A stretch of DNA of 15,506 nucleotides. It comes from Anaerolineales bacterium UBA7227 (GTDB lineage: Bacteria; Chloroflexota; Anaerolineae; Anaerolineales; Villigracilaceae). The DNA lies in assembly GCA_002473085.1 (NCBI GenBank), contig DKTP01000175.1, positions 1 through 15,506 on the forward strand. The letters are read 5' to 3'. How positions within the stretch are numbered: the first letter of the stretch is position 1; every line of letters starts with the position of its first letter. A program made the position numbers and the translations under genes. The notes under the pieces are model-generated. The model saw only the letters and a program-made list of their open reading frames with translations. It did no database searches and was not told the DNA's origin. This document shows, piece after piece, positions 1 through 6,855 of this stretch.

Positions 1-542
1 GGGCTGGGAATATCGTGTAACTTGTAACGCGTCGCAAGCAGCGGCGCGTCGAAGGCTTTTCCATTGAACGTGACCAGCGCTTTGCACGGCGCGAGGAACT
101 CGGTCAACGCTTCGAGCATGGCGGGTTCCTCGGACGGGTCGCGCAGGAAGAATTGCGCCAGGCGGAAGTCGTCGCCGTCGAAACGTCCCACGCCGACCAT
201 GAAGGCGTAGGTCCCCGTGCCGCCCGCCATGCCGCTGGTCTCGGTGTCGAGGAAGGCGAAGGCGGCAAGCGGGATGGAGGCGAGCCGCGGATCGCGCGCC
301 CAGAGCGCGACCGCGTCGAGCGGATGGAGGATGGGCAGCGGCTGGCCGCCGTGACGGTAGTCCGCGCCGAAGGTCTGCTCGGCGACGAAGGCCTCGCCGC
401 GCGCGGTCTGGCGGTATCCGCCCGCGACGACCTTGTGGATGGGGACGGTCGAAGCGGGCTTCGGCGGGGCCAGGTCCGCCGCGCCGACTTTGACGCCGAG
501 GGCTTTAAGTCTGTCGGAGAGGGAAGGCTTGGGAGAATCCAC
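1..542 (-). CDS. RNase H-like (YprB-type) exonuclease-domain protein, 3'-truncated by window edge
   Basis: Translation of the minus strand from GTG 542 gives an open frame to the window edge (about 180 codons). The N-terminus (SLSDRLKALGVKVGA) and the stretch PLAAFAFLDTETSGMAGGTG resemble YprB-type ribonuclease H-like proteins, which carry a DEDD-exonuclease-like fold. The D-x-E of FLDTETSG fits the first acidic motif, and FNGKAFDAPLLATRY fits the second (N-x3-FD). The C-terminal part lies outside the window. I chose GTG 542 because a TACAAT box ends 6 nt before it, as at two other genes here, and because SLSDRLKALGV is a common family start. An in-frame ATG at 608 would overlap the ABC gene and add 22 residues of unlikely sequence. 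It lies 34 bp after the ABC transporter gene. The nuclease role is inferred from the fold; the substrate is unknown. Confidence 0.75.
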   Translation of the reverse strand, partial: MDSPKPSLSDRLKALGVKVGAADLAPPKPASTVPIHKVVAGGYRQTARGEAFVAEQTFGADYRHGGQPLPILHPLDAVALWARDPRLASIPLAAFAFLDTETSGMAGGTGTYAFMVGVGRFDGDDFRLAQFFLRDPSEEPAMLEALTEFLAPCKALVTFNGKAFDAPLLATRYKLHDIPS

Positions 543-548
543 GCGGCT

Positions 549-554
549 ATTGTA
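549..554 (-). promoter_or_regulatory. Candidate leaderless -10 box (TACAAT)
   Basis: On the minus strand TACAAT is followed by exactly 6 nt (agccgc) and then GTG 542, with no Shine-Dalgarno sequence between. The spacing matches the TATAAT and TACACT boxes before the genes at 5900 and 13431. Transcription would begin at or near the start codon. No convincing -35 hexamer is seen. It would give the RNase H-like gene its own promoter separate from the ABC transporter upstream. Confidence 0.5.
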
Positions 555-576
555 TCTGGAAATCTCAATCCCGATG

Positions 577-2544
577 CTATGTCCTCTCTCCCCTGAACTG
601 CGTTTCATACAACTGCGCGTACAGCCCGTTGAGCGCGAGCAACTCCTCGTGGGAGCCGCGTTCAACGATTGCCCCGCGGTCCATCACGAGGATCAGGTCC
701 GCCGCGAGGATGGTGGACAGGCGATGCGCGATGACGATGCTCGTCCGCCCCGCCATGACGCGCTTCAAGGCGTCCTGGATCAGCGCTTCGGATTCGCTGT
801 CGAGGTGGCTGGTGGCCTCGTCCAAAACCAGGATACGCGGGTCTTTGAGAATCACGCGCGCCAGCGCGATGCGCTGCTTCTCGCCGCCGCTGAGTCGGTA
901 GCCGCGTTCGCCGACGATGGTGTCGTAACCGTCGGGCAGGTCCACGATGAAGTTGTGGATGTTGGCCGCCTTCGCCGCGGACTCGATCTCGGCTTGCGAC
1001 GCGTCGGGTTTGGCGTACGTCAGGTTGGTGCGGATGGTGTCGTGGAAGAGATACGTCTCCTGCGTGACCATCCCGATGGCGGAGGAGAGCGAGTCGAGCG
1101 TCACATCGCGCAGGTCGCGGCCGTCTATGCGGATGAGGCCTTCGGTGGGGTCGTACAGGCGCGGGATGAGATACGTCAGCGTGGTTTTGCCCGCGCCCGA
1201 GGGGCCGACGAGGGCGACCAACTGTCCGGGACGCGCGGCGAAGGAGATTCCGCTCAGGGCGACGTCGCGGGCCTGGGAGGCCGCGTCCGCCTCCCCGTCG
1301 GGTGGGACGCGTCCGCCCTGACCGTCCGCGGGTTTCCGTCCCCCGTCCTCCGTCTTCGGTTTTTCCGTCAGCGACAACACCGCGCCCACGTCGTCCATGC
1401 GCCCGTAGCGTTTCACGTCTTTGAGCAGTTTCGACTCGTCCACGCTGTAGTTGAACGAGACGTCCTCGAATTGCAGTTCGCCTTTCACGTCGCGCAGTTC
1501 GGACGCGTTCTCTTTTTCCACGATGTCGAGCGGCAGGTCCAGGATCTCGAACACGCGCTCGAAGGAGACCATGCTGGTGGAGAATTCGACGGGCGCGCCG
1601 GCCAGTCCCTGCAACGCGCCGTAGAGTTGACCGAGGTAGGAGCCAAAAGCGACGATGGCGCCGACGGTGAAAATCTCGGCGATGACGTAGTAGCCGCCGA
1701 GTCCGTAGACCAGCGCCGTGCCCACCGCGCTGACGAGGCCGAAGACGACGAAGAACGTGGAGCCGACCACCGCGCGCCGGATGCCGATATCGCGCACATT
1801 CCCGGCGCGCTCGCGGAAGCGTTTCTCCTCCTCGCGCGCGCGGCCGAAGAGTTTGACGAGCAGCGCGCCGCCGATGTTGAGGGTCTCGTTCATGTGGGCG
1901 TTCATCTGCGCGTTCAGGTTCATGGCCTGACGGGCGATGTCGCGCAGGACGCTTCCCAGTCTCTGCGCGGCGACGGCGAACAGCGGCAGGATGACGACGC
2001 TGAGGAGGGTCAGCCGCCATTCGAGCGTGAGCATGACGGCCAGCAGGGCGACGGTCTGGATGAGGTTGGTGGCGATGTTGACGATGGTGTTGCTGATGGC
2101 GTTCTGCGCGCCGATCACGTCGTTGTTGAGGCGCGACATCAACTCGCCGACTTTGGTGTTGGTGAAGAAACGCAGCGACATGCGTTGCAGGCGCGCGAAG
2201 AGGCTGGAGCGCAGGTCGTAGATGATGCCTTCGCCGACAACAGAGTTCAGCCGCCGCTGAATGACGTTGACCGCGCCCGTCGCCGCGGGGATGACCAGCA
2301 GCGCGATCCCCAGCCAGACGAGGCGGCGCGCGTCCCTGGCGGGGATCGCCACGTCGATCATGTTGCGGAAGATGAGCGGCGTGAGTAGGGACAGTCCCGT
2401 GGAGAGGAGGATCGTCACGAGCATCCCCGCGATGTGTCCCCAATATCCGCGCGCGTAGGAAAGGACGCGGAGTAAAAGTTGTTTGGTGACTTTGGGCTTT
2501 TCGTCGCCCGCGCGCATGGAGATGAACCAGCCGCCATGAGACAT
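577..2544 (-). CDS. ABC exporter half-transporter (fused TMD-NBD)
   Basis: A 655-residue membrane-domain/ATPase fusion of the multidrug or lipid exporter type (MsbA/LmrA-like), expected to work as a dimer in the cytoplasmic membrane. Residues about 35-320 hold the membrane helices. The nucleotide-binding domain begins near 357 and has Walker A GPSGAGKTT (447-455), Q-loop VTQET (493-497), signature LSGGEKQ (551-557), Walker B ILVLDEATS (571-579) and the H-loop histidine in IAHRLS. All catalytic motifs are intact. Oddly, about 55 residues separate the first NBD strand (FEDVSFNY) from VALSGISF, where these domains usually need about ten; the stretch 395-426 is low complexity and hydrophilic. The start at 2544 has CAGGAG 7 nt upstream. 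The substrate cannot be told from sequence. It follows the GAF kinase gene after 102 bp. Confidence 0.93.
   Translation of the reverse strand: MSHGGWFISMRAGDEKPKVTKQLLLRVLSYARGYWGHIAGMLVTILLSTGLSLLTPLIFRNMIDVAIPARDARRLVWLGIALLVIPAATGAVNVIQRRLNSVVGEGIIYDLRSSLFARLQRMSLRFFTNTKVGELMSRLNNDVIGAQNAISNTIVNIATNLIQTVALLAVMLTLEWRLTLLSVVILPLFAVAAQRLGSVLRDIARQAMNLNAQMNAHMNETLNIGGALLVKLFGRAREEEKRFRERAGNVRDIGIRRAVVGSTFFVVFGLVSAVGTALVYGLGGYYVIAEIFTVGAIVAFGSYLGQLYGALQGLAGAPVEFSTSMVSFERVFEILDLPLDIVEKENASELRDVKGELQFEDVSFNYSVDESKLLKDVKRYGRMDDVGAVLSLTEKPKTEDGGRKPADGQGGRVPPDGEADAASQARDVALSGISFAARPGQLVALVGPSGAGKTTLTYLIPRLYDPTEGLIRIDGRDLRDVTLDSLSSAIGMVTQETYLFHDTIRTNLTYAKPDASQAEIESAAKAANIHNFIVDLPDGYDTIVGERGYRLSGGEKQRIALARVILKDPRILVLDEATSHLDSESEALIQDALKRVMAGRTSIVIAHRLSTILAADLILVMDRGAIVERGSHEELLALNGLYAQLYETQFRGERT
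1267..1362 (-). other. Low-complexity in-frame insert in the ABC transporter NBD
   Basis: This segment encodes residues about 395-426, including EKPKTEDGGRKPADGQGG, between the first beta strand of the NBD and the strand leading to Walker A. The plus strand reads as repeated CCGTCC/CCGTC-like units (cccccgtcctccgtcttcgg), unlike the surrounding coding sequence. A linker of this kind is not part of the normal NBD fold and probably forms a surface loop. It looks like repeat-derived DNA taken into the frame, which is an inference. Confidence 0.5.
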
Positions 2545-2558
2545 GATGAGACTCCTGC

Positions 2559-2594
2559 CCCGCCTGCCCCGGCGGGTCGGACGCGGCAGGCGGG
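2559..2594. repeat. GC-rich inverted repeat upstream of the ABC gene
   Basis: The arms CCCGCCTGCC (2559-2568) and GGCAGGCGGG (2585-2594) are perfectly complementary over 10 bp, with a 16-nt loop that itself contains CCGG. It lies in the 102-bp gap between the GAF kinase stop (2647) and the ABC start (2544), directly next to the ABC Shine-Dalgarno (CAGGAG, 2552-2557 on the minus strand). There is no T-tract, so it is not a standard intrinsic terminator. It could stabilise an mRNA end or limit translation of the transporter. Confidence 0.5.
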
Positions 2595-2646
2595 CGAATT
2601 AGATTGAAGATGATGGGATGGGTTGAAAAATGTCCGCGTGGGGAGG

Positions 2647-3858
2647 TCAGGCGGATCGCCGCGGGACGGTCTTGGAGCTGAGCGGCAGGCGCAGGATGAA
2701 AGCCGTCCCCACTCCGGCCTTGCTCTTCACTTCCAGCGAGCCGTTGTGTCCCTGCACGATCTGCCTGCTGATGGAAAGTCCCAGCCCGGTGCCGCTTGCC
2801 CGGCTCTCGTGTTCGCGCACACGGTAGAATTTCTCGAACAGGTGCGGCAGGGCGTCTTCGGGAATGCCGATGCCGGTATCCTGCACGGTAACGGCGATTT
2901 CCTTTTCCGCGGCTTCCGCGCTGACGATGACCGAGCCGTTGGCGCGGTTGTATTTGATGGCGTTGCTCAACAGGTTGAGAAGCGCCTGCTTGATCTTGTC
3001 GCGGTCGGCTTCGAGCAGGGGCAGGGATTCGGACGTCTCCACCCGCACCTGGATCTTCGTCTCGTCGGCCTTGCTCTGCATCACGTCTTTGCATTCGTAG
3101 ATGAGGTCGTTCACGCTGAAACGCGTCTTGCGGAACTGGACGCGGCCCGACTCCAGCCGCGCCAGGTCGAGAAACGAGGAGGTCAGCGTGTTCAGGCGCA
3201 GGGTCTCGTTGTGGATGTTGTAGATGATCTGTTCGCGCTGTTCCTGCGAGATCTCGGGACGGAGCAGCAGGTAGGTGGCCGTGCTGAGCGAGGCCAGCGG
3301 CGTGCGCAGTTCGTGGACGAACTCCGAGATCAGGTCCGATTGCTGGAAGAGCCGCGCGTTCTCGATGGCGACCGCGGCCTGCGCGCCCAGCACCAGCAGG
3401 AGGTTTTCGTCCTGGTCGGTGAACTTTCCGCCGTTCTTGTTCAAGACCTCCAGAACGCCCACCACTTTTTCCTTGGTGATGAGCGGCACGCCCATCAGCG
3501 AGTTGGTCTGGAAGCCGGTCATCTGTTCCACGTCGCGGAAGAAGCGGTCGTCGCGGTGGGCGTCTTCGATGCGGACCGTCTTGCGGTTGTTGACGATCCA
3601 GCCGGCGATGCTTTTATCCAGCGGAACGATGAGTCCGCGCATGGTGGGCTGGTCAATGTTGGTGGCCACCTGGAAGTACAGCTGGCGCGCCGTCCCGTCG
3701 TAGAGGAGGATGGAACCGGCTTCGGCGTCGGCGATCTCCGCGGCGGCGGTCACGATGCGGTAGAGGAGCGTGTCGAGGTCGAGGGTGGAGGCGAGGTCGC
3801 GGGCGATGTCGACCAGCCTGCGATAGCTGTCCAGTCGTTGGGTTTCGATTTCAGCCAT
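2647..3858 (-). CDS. Soluble GAF-domain sensor histidine kinase
   Basis: A 403-residue kinase. Residues about 10-170 form a GAF sensor domain (SILLYD, GVPLITKEKVVGVLEVLNK). The H-box is ISEFVHELRTPL with phospho-acceptor His182. The ATPase domain has the N-box QALLNLLSNAIKYN, G1 box DTGIGIP, F-box FEKFYR and G2 box GTGLGLSISR. There are no membrane segments, so it should sense a cytoplasmic signal; the GAF ligand is unknown. The start ATG at 3858 lies inside the end of the Sir2 gene (8-bp overlap, ATGGCTGA), which suggests translational coupling. It has no receiver domain. The natural partner is the receiver of the ATPase fusion two genes upstream; this pairing is inferred from co-transcription only. 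Confidence 0.93.
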   Translation of the reverse strand: MAEIETQRLDSYRRLVDIARDLASTLDLDTLLYRIVTAAAEIADAEAGSILLYDGTARQLYFQVATNIDQPTMRGLIVPLDKSIAGWIVNNRKTVRIEDAHRDDRFFRDVEQMTGFQTNSLMGVPLITKEKVVGVLEVLNKNGGKFTDQDENLLLVLGAQAAVAIENARLFQQSDLISEFVHELRTPLASLSTATYLLLRPEISQEQREQIIYNIHNETLRLNTLTSSFLDLARLESGRVQFRKTRFSVNDLIYECKDVMQSKADETKIQVRVETSESLPLLEADRDKIKQALLNLLSNAIKYNRANGSVIVSAEAAEKEIAVTVQDTGIGIPEDALPHLFEKFYRVREHESRASGTGLGLSISRQIVQGHNGSLEVKSKAGVGTAFILRLPLSSKTVPRRSA

Positions 3859-4627
3859 GTAGCGCTCGTTCTACAAGGATGGGCAGGATGCGCGCGGCGT
3901 CGTCTAAAAAGACAACGTCCGCGCGGACGTTGAGATAGGTGGGCGTGTTGTTGACGATGACGAGGTGCGCGCCGCGGTCGAGCGCCTGCATCGGGAGTCC
4001 AGCCACCGGCAGGACTTCGAGCGAGGAGCCGACGACCAGCATCAGGTCGCATTGACGCGCTTCGCGTTGGGCTTCCTGCCAGGCTTTTTGCGGCAGTTGT
4101 TCGCCAAAGAGGATCACGTCCGGCTTCATCAGCCCGCCGCAGCGCGTGCAGCGGGGAAGGTTTCCTGTTTCGATGAAGGCCTCGAGATATTTTTCCGAGC
4201 TTTCCTGGCGGTAGCATTGCGCGCAGGAAAGCGTGGCGAGCGTGCCGTGCAGCTCCGCCACGCGCCGCGAGCCGGCTTTCTGGTGGAGGACGTCTATATT
4301 TTGGGTGGCGATCATCTGAAGCCGCCCGGCCTTTTCCAACTCTGCCAGGGCCGCGTGCGCCGGGTTGGGCTGGGCATTAAAAATTTGCCGCGCCAGCGGA
4401 CGGAACCATTGATAGAACCGTTCGGGCGCGGTGCGGAAGGTGTTGAGCGAGGCCACTTCCATCGGCTCGTCGCGCGACCACAGGCCGGCGCCTTCGGAGC
4501 GGAAGTCGGGGATGCCCGAGGGCGTGGAGATGCCCGCGCCGGTCAGCGCCAGGGCGCGTTTGGCGTGGAGCAGCAGGTCCGCGGCGAAGTCAATGGCCGA
4601 GATCGCCTGAGCCGAGGGCAGGGTCAT
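3851..4627 (-). CDS. Sir2-family NAD-dependent protein deacetylase/deacylase
   Basis: A 258-residue sirtuin that would remove acyl groups from lysines, using NAD+ and releasing nicotinamide. It shows the NAD-binding GAGIS...GIPDFR (30-43), TQNID (108-112), catalytic His127 in ELHGT, a zinc site of four cysteines (135, 138, 160, 163: CAQC and CTRC), and the GSS motif (200-202). All key residues are present and the length is normal, so it should be active and is unlike the defence-type SIR2 NADases. I chose ATG 4627 because it overlaps the stop of the preceding gene (ATGA); a longer frame from 4705 would add 26 Arg-rich residues without family resemblance. It is sandwiched by overlaps between the REC-ATPase and GAF-kinase genes, which suggests a joint role in signalling or metabolic regulation. 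Confidence 0.93.
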   Translation of the reverse strand: MTLPSAQAISAIDFAADLLLHAKRALALTGAGISTPSGIPDFRSEGAGLWSRDEPMEVASLNTFRTAPERFYQWFRPLARQIFNAQPNPAHAALAELEKAGRLQMIATQNIDVLHQKAGSRRVAELHGTLATLSCAQCYRQESSEKYLEAFIETGNLPRCTRCGGLMKPDVILFGEQLPQKAWQEAQREARQCDLMLVVGSSLEVLPVAGLPMQALDRGAHLVIVNNTPTYLNVRADVVFLDDAARILPILVERALHG

Positions 4628-5781
4628 GCTTCTTTGTTCTCGTTCTGGATGAGATGGTCCACTAGCTTGAGGATCTGTTTGGCGGTCACGCCGTCGGGCT
4701 GGCACAGGATGGCCGCCGTCTGCATGCGCGTGGCCTGCGTCAACAGTTCGGGCGCGGGCGTGAGCGTTACGGCGATGGGATGTTCCAGCTTATCCTGCAC
4801 CACCGAGGCCGGCAGTTGCGTATCCGAGCGGATGCGGTTGTTGAGCGCCACCGTGACGGCTTCCTTCTTTATTCCCAGTTTCGCCAATTCCTTGATCAAT
4901 TCCCTGGTATGCAGGATGGTGTTCGGGACGCCTTCAAGCACGATCACCACCTCGTTGCAGCGGGGCAGGAGCTTCTGCGCGAAAGGCAGCAGCCCGCTGC
5001 CGAGATCCAGGACGGCGTACCGCATCAGGGAGGCCAGTTGGTCCAGGATGGCTTCATATTGCACCACCTGGCTGACGAGGTGGATGTCGCTGGGACGATC
5101 GGAGGCCAGGAGGAGTTTGACCCCGGAGATGTGCGGGACGAGCGCTTTCCTGACCTGTTCGCGCGTGACGTCGGAGGGCGCGCCGCTCAGGAACTTGACC
5201 AGCGCCTTCTGGTTGGTCAGTCCCAGGTCCAGGCCGAGCGTTCCCTGCCCCGGCACCAACTCGGCCAGCCCCACTTCGGCCTGGGTGCGCGAGAACAATC
5301 CCGCCGCGAGGTTGATCGCCAGCGTAGACACGCCCAGTCCGCCCCGCGCCGACAGGATGCCGATGAGGTTGGCCTGCTGCGTTTCCGTCTCTTTTTTCTT
5401 CTCGCGCGAACCGGCGCGGGCGAGCAGGGCCTTGACGTGCGCTTGTAGTTCGGTGGGATGCGTGGGCTTGGTCAGGTAATCGTCCGCGCCCACTTCAAAA
5501 CCGGCCACTTTATCGTCCAATTGGGTTTTGGCGGTGAACATGAGGATGGGGAGGTTGGCGGTGGCGAGATTCTGCCGCAGGCGGCGGGTCACTTCGTAGC
5601 CGTCCATGTCGGGCATCATCACGTCCAACAGCACCAGGTCGGGTTGTTCTTCCACGGCTTTGCTGATCCCCTGCTGCCCGTTGGTGGCGGCCACAATCTG
5701 ATAGCCCTGCCGCTGAAGCATTAAACCGACCAGGCGGAGGGTATCCACATCATCGTCAACGATCAGAATTTTCTCGGCCAT
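4624..5781 (-). CDS. Response-regulator receiver fused to CpaE/TadZ-like atypical ParA/MinD ATPase
   Basis: A 385-residue fusion. Residues 1-122 are a complete receiver: acidic pocket D9-D11, phospho-acceptor Asp53 (LVLLDVMMPDMDG), Thr83 and Lys105 (YLTKP). A charged linker (SREKKKETE) follows, then a MinD/ParA-like domain from about 138. Its P-loop reads ARGGLGVSTLAINLA, so both lysines of the usual KGGxGK[ST] are replaced (R146, V151), while the rest of the fold (VLDLGSGLLP, VVIVLEGVP) is kept. This is the layout of CpaE/TadZ proteins, which localise the tad pilus machinery or other polar complexes, but no tad genes are visible here. The start has AGAAGGA 7 nt upstream and the promoter at 5810-5838. 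It heads the cassette and ends in ATGA with the Sir2 start. The receiver is probably phosphorylated by the GAF kinase downstream (inference). Confidence 0.88.
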   Translation of the reverse strand: MAEKILIVDDDVDTLRLVGLMLQRQGYQIVAATNGQQGISKAVEEQPDLVLLDVMMPDMDGYEVTRRLRQNLATANLPILMFTAKTQLDDKVAGFEVGADDYLTKPTHPTELQAHVKALLARAGSREKKKETETQQANLIGILSARGGLGVSTLAINLAAGLFSRTQAEVGLAELVPGQGTLGLDLGLTNQKALVKFLSGAPSDVTREQVRKALVPHISGVKLLLASDRPSDIHLVSQVVQYEAILDQLASLMRYAVLDLGSGLLPFAQKLLPRCNEVVIVLEGVPNTILHTRELIKELAKLGIKKEAVTVALNNRIRSDTQLPASVVQDKLEHPIAVTLTPAPELLTQATRMQTAAILCQPDGVTAKQILKLVDHLIQNENKEA

Positions 5782-5809
5782 TTTTTCATCCTTCTGGTTG
5801 TCTTTTTAC

Positions 5810-5838
5810 AGTCTAGCATAAAGCGGGCTTTCCAGCAA
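5810..5838 (-). promoter_or_regulatory. Sigma70-type promoter of the REC-ATPase/Sir2/kinase operon
   Basis: On the minus strand TTGCTG (5838-5833) and TAGACT (5815-5810) are separated by exactly 17 bp, and the start codon at 5781 follows with a Shine-Dalgarno AGAAGGA (5795-5789). The predicted leader is about 20-25 nt. It lies back to back with the leaderless promoter of the sugar kinase gene in a 118-bp divergent region. Confidence 0.6.
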
Positions 5839-5887
5839 GATTTCCCTTGTACGGGTGGGTTTCCGCGCGGCTCTTTCCTCCCTCAGG

Positions 5888-5893
5888 TATAAT
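5888..5893 (+). promoter_or_regulatory. Leaderless -10 box (TATAAT)
   Basis: A consensus TATAAT is followed by 6 nt (tccctc) and then ATG 5900. There is no room for a Shine-Dalgarno sequence, so the mRNA would start at the AUG. No good -35 lies 16-18 bp upstream. This also decides the start of the kinase gene: the ATG at 5855 in the same frame would place the promoter inside the coding region. Confidence 0.65.
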
Positions 5894-5899
5894 TCCCTC

Positions 5900-6748
5900 A
5901 TGCCTTCTCTCGTCCCGCTCGAACCTGTGGATTATCTCGTCGTCGGTCACCTGGCGCGCGACCTGACCGCCTCGGGAGCGCGTCTCGGCGGGAGCGCGGC
6001 CTTCTCCGCATTGACGGCGCGCGCCCTCGGACTGCGCGTCGGCATCGTGACCAGCGTGGGCGCGGACGTCTCCCTCGCCGCGCTGGACGGCATCCCGATC
6101 GTCGCGCTCCCCTCCGAACACAGCACAACTTTCGAAAACGTCTACTCGCCCGAAGGCAGGAGACAATTCCTGCACCATCAGGCCGCGCCGATCAACTTCA
6201 CGTCCGTGCCGGAGGCCTGGCGGAGCGCGGGAATCATCCACCTCGGCCCGATCGCCAACGAAGTCAGCCCGATCCTCCCGAAGGGATTCTCTCCCAGCCT
6301 GCTCGGGCTGACCGCGCAAGGCTGGATGCGGACGTGGGATGAGTCGGGGCGCGTCCAGCCGGCGGCTTGGGAAGACCCGTTCGCGCTCGAAGCCGCGGGC
6401 GCGGTCGTCATCAGCCTCGAAGACGTGGGCGGAGACATGGAAATGGCGGAACGGATCGCCATGCACACGCGCGTCCTGGCCGTCACCGAAGGCGCGGCGG
6501 GATGCGTGCTTTACTGGCACGGCGACCGGCGTCGGATCAACGCCCCGAAAATCGCGGAGGTGGACGCGACCGGCGCGGGCGACGTCTTCGCCGCCGCGTT
6601 CTTCACCCGTCTCTACGCCACGCGCGATCCCTGGGAGGCGGCGCGCTTCGCCACTCTGCTCGCCTCGCACTCCGTCGCCCGCGCGGGACTCGACGGAATC
6701 CCCACCGAGCAGGAGATCCAATCCTGTTTGGTGGAAGTATTGCAATAG
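5900..6748 (+). CDS. PfkB-family carbohydrate kinase
   Basis: A compact 282-residue kinase of the PfkB/ribokinase superfamily, expected to phosphorylate a sugar or nucleoside with ATP in the cytoplasm. The C-terminal signature VDATGAGDVFAAAF (221-234) carries the catalytic base Asp228 and the anion hole. The N-terminal strand DYLVVGHLARDL and the substrate-side glycines (GARLGGSAAFSALTARALG, 26-44) also fit. The family usually has about 300 or more residues, so this is a short version with a reduced lid. The start is ATG 5900, placed by the TATAAT box 6 nt upstream. It is transcribed away from the two-component/Sir2 operon and sits 107 bp before parA. The substrate cannot be named. Confidence 0.88.
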   Translation: MPSLVPLEPVDYLVVGHLARDLTASGARLGGSAAFSALTARALGLRVGIVTSVGADVSLAALDGIPIVALPSEHSTTFENVYSPEGRRQFLHHQAAPINFTSVPEAWRSAGIIHLGPIANEVSPILPKGFSPSLLGLTAQGWMRTWDESGRVQPAAWEDPFALEAAGAVVISLEDVGGDMEMAERIAMHTRVLAVTEGAAGCVLYWHGDRRRINAPKIAEVDATGAGDVFAAAFFTRLYATRDPWEAARFATLLASHSVARAGLDGIPTEQEIQSCLVEVLQ

Positions 6749-6752
6749 ATTG

Positions 6753-6841
6753 GTACACGGATGACACGGATTAGACGGATTTGCACGAAAAAAAATAAAA
6801 AAAATCCGTGTCCATCCATTTCGTCCGTGAAATCCGTGTAC
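6753..6841. repeat. Periodic inverted repeat with A-rich centre (CACGGAT type)
   Basis: The arms GTACACGGAT (6753-6762) and ATCCGTGTAC (6832-6841) are perfectly complementary. Inside them CACGGAT/ACGGATT units recur on the left, and ATCCGTG/GTCCGTG units on the right, at about 10-14 nt intervals. The centre (about 6787-6802) is almost pure A. The element fills the gap between the sugar kinase stop and parA. It resembles short dispersed intergenic repeats known from several bacterial phyla. It could fold into a long imperfect hairpin that acts as a bidirectional mRNA end. Confidence 0.7.
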
Positions 6842-6855
6842 GAGAGAAAATTGAA

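Noticed and set aside
540..608. ATG 608 as start of the RNase H-like gene
   Set aside because: It lies inside the ABC gene and adds residues unlike the family; the TACAAT-6-GTG geometry at 542 is more convincing, though the ATG is not excluded.
433..2388. 651-codon open frame on the plus strand, antisense to the ABC transporter
   Set aside because: It is a GC-rich shadow: the minus-strand frame contains every ABC motif, and the plus frame has Arg/Asp/Val-biased sequence with no recognisable domain.
662..3094. 810-codon minus-strand open frame across the ABC and kinase genes
   Set aside because: Arg/His/Pro-rich out-of-frame translation of two clear genes; no family resemblance.
3524..3540. 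parS-like half site TGTTCCACGT
   Set aside because: Only one half fits the parS consensus; the other half does not, and it lies in the GAF-kinase coding region. No full parS was found in the window.
3851..4627. Sir2 as an anti-phage defence NADase
   Set aside because: It has the zinc-binding cysteines and full length of a protein deacylase, and no Argonaute, HerA or other defence partner is adjacent.
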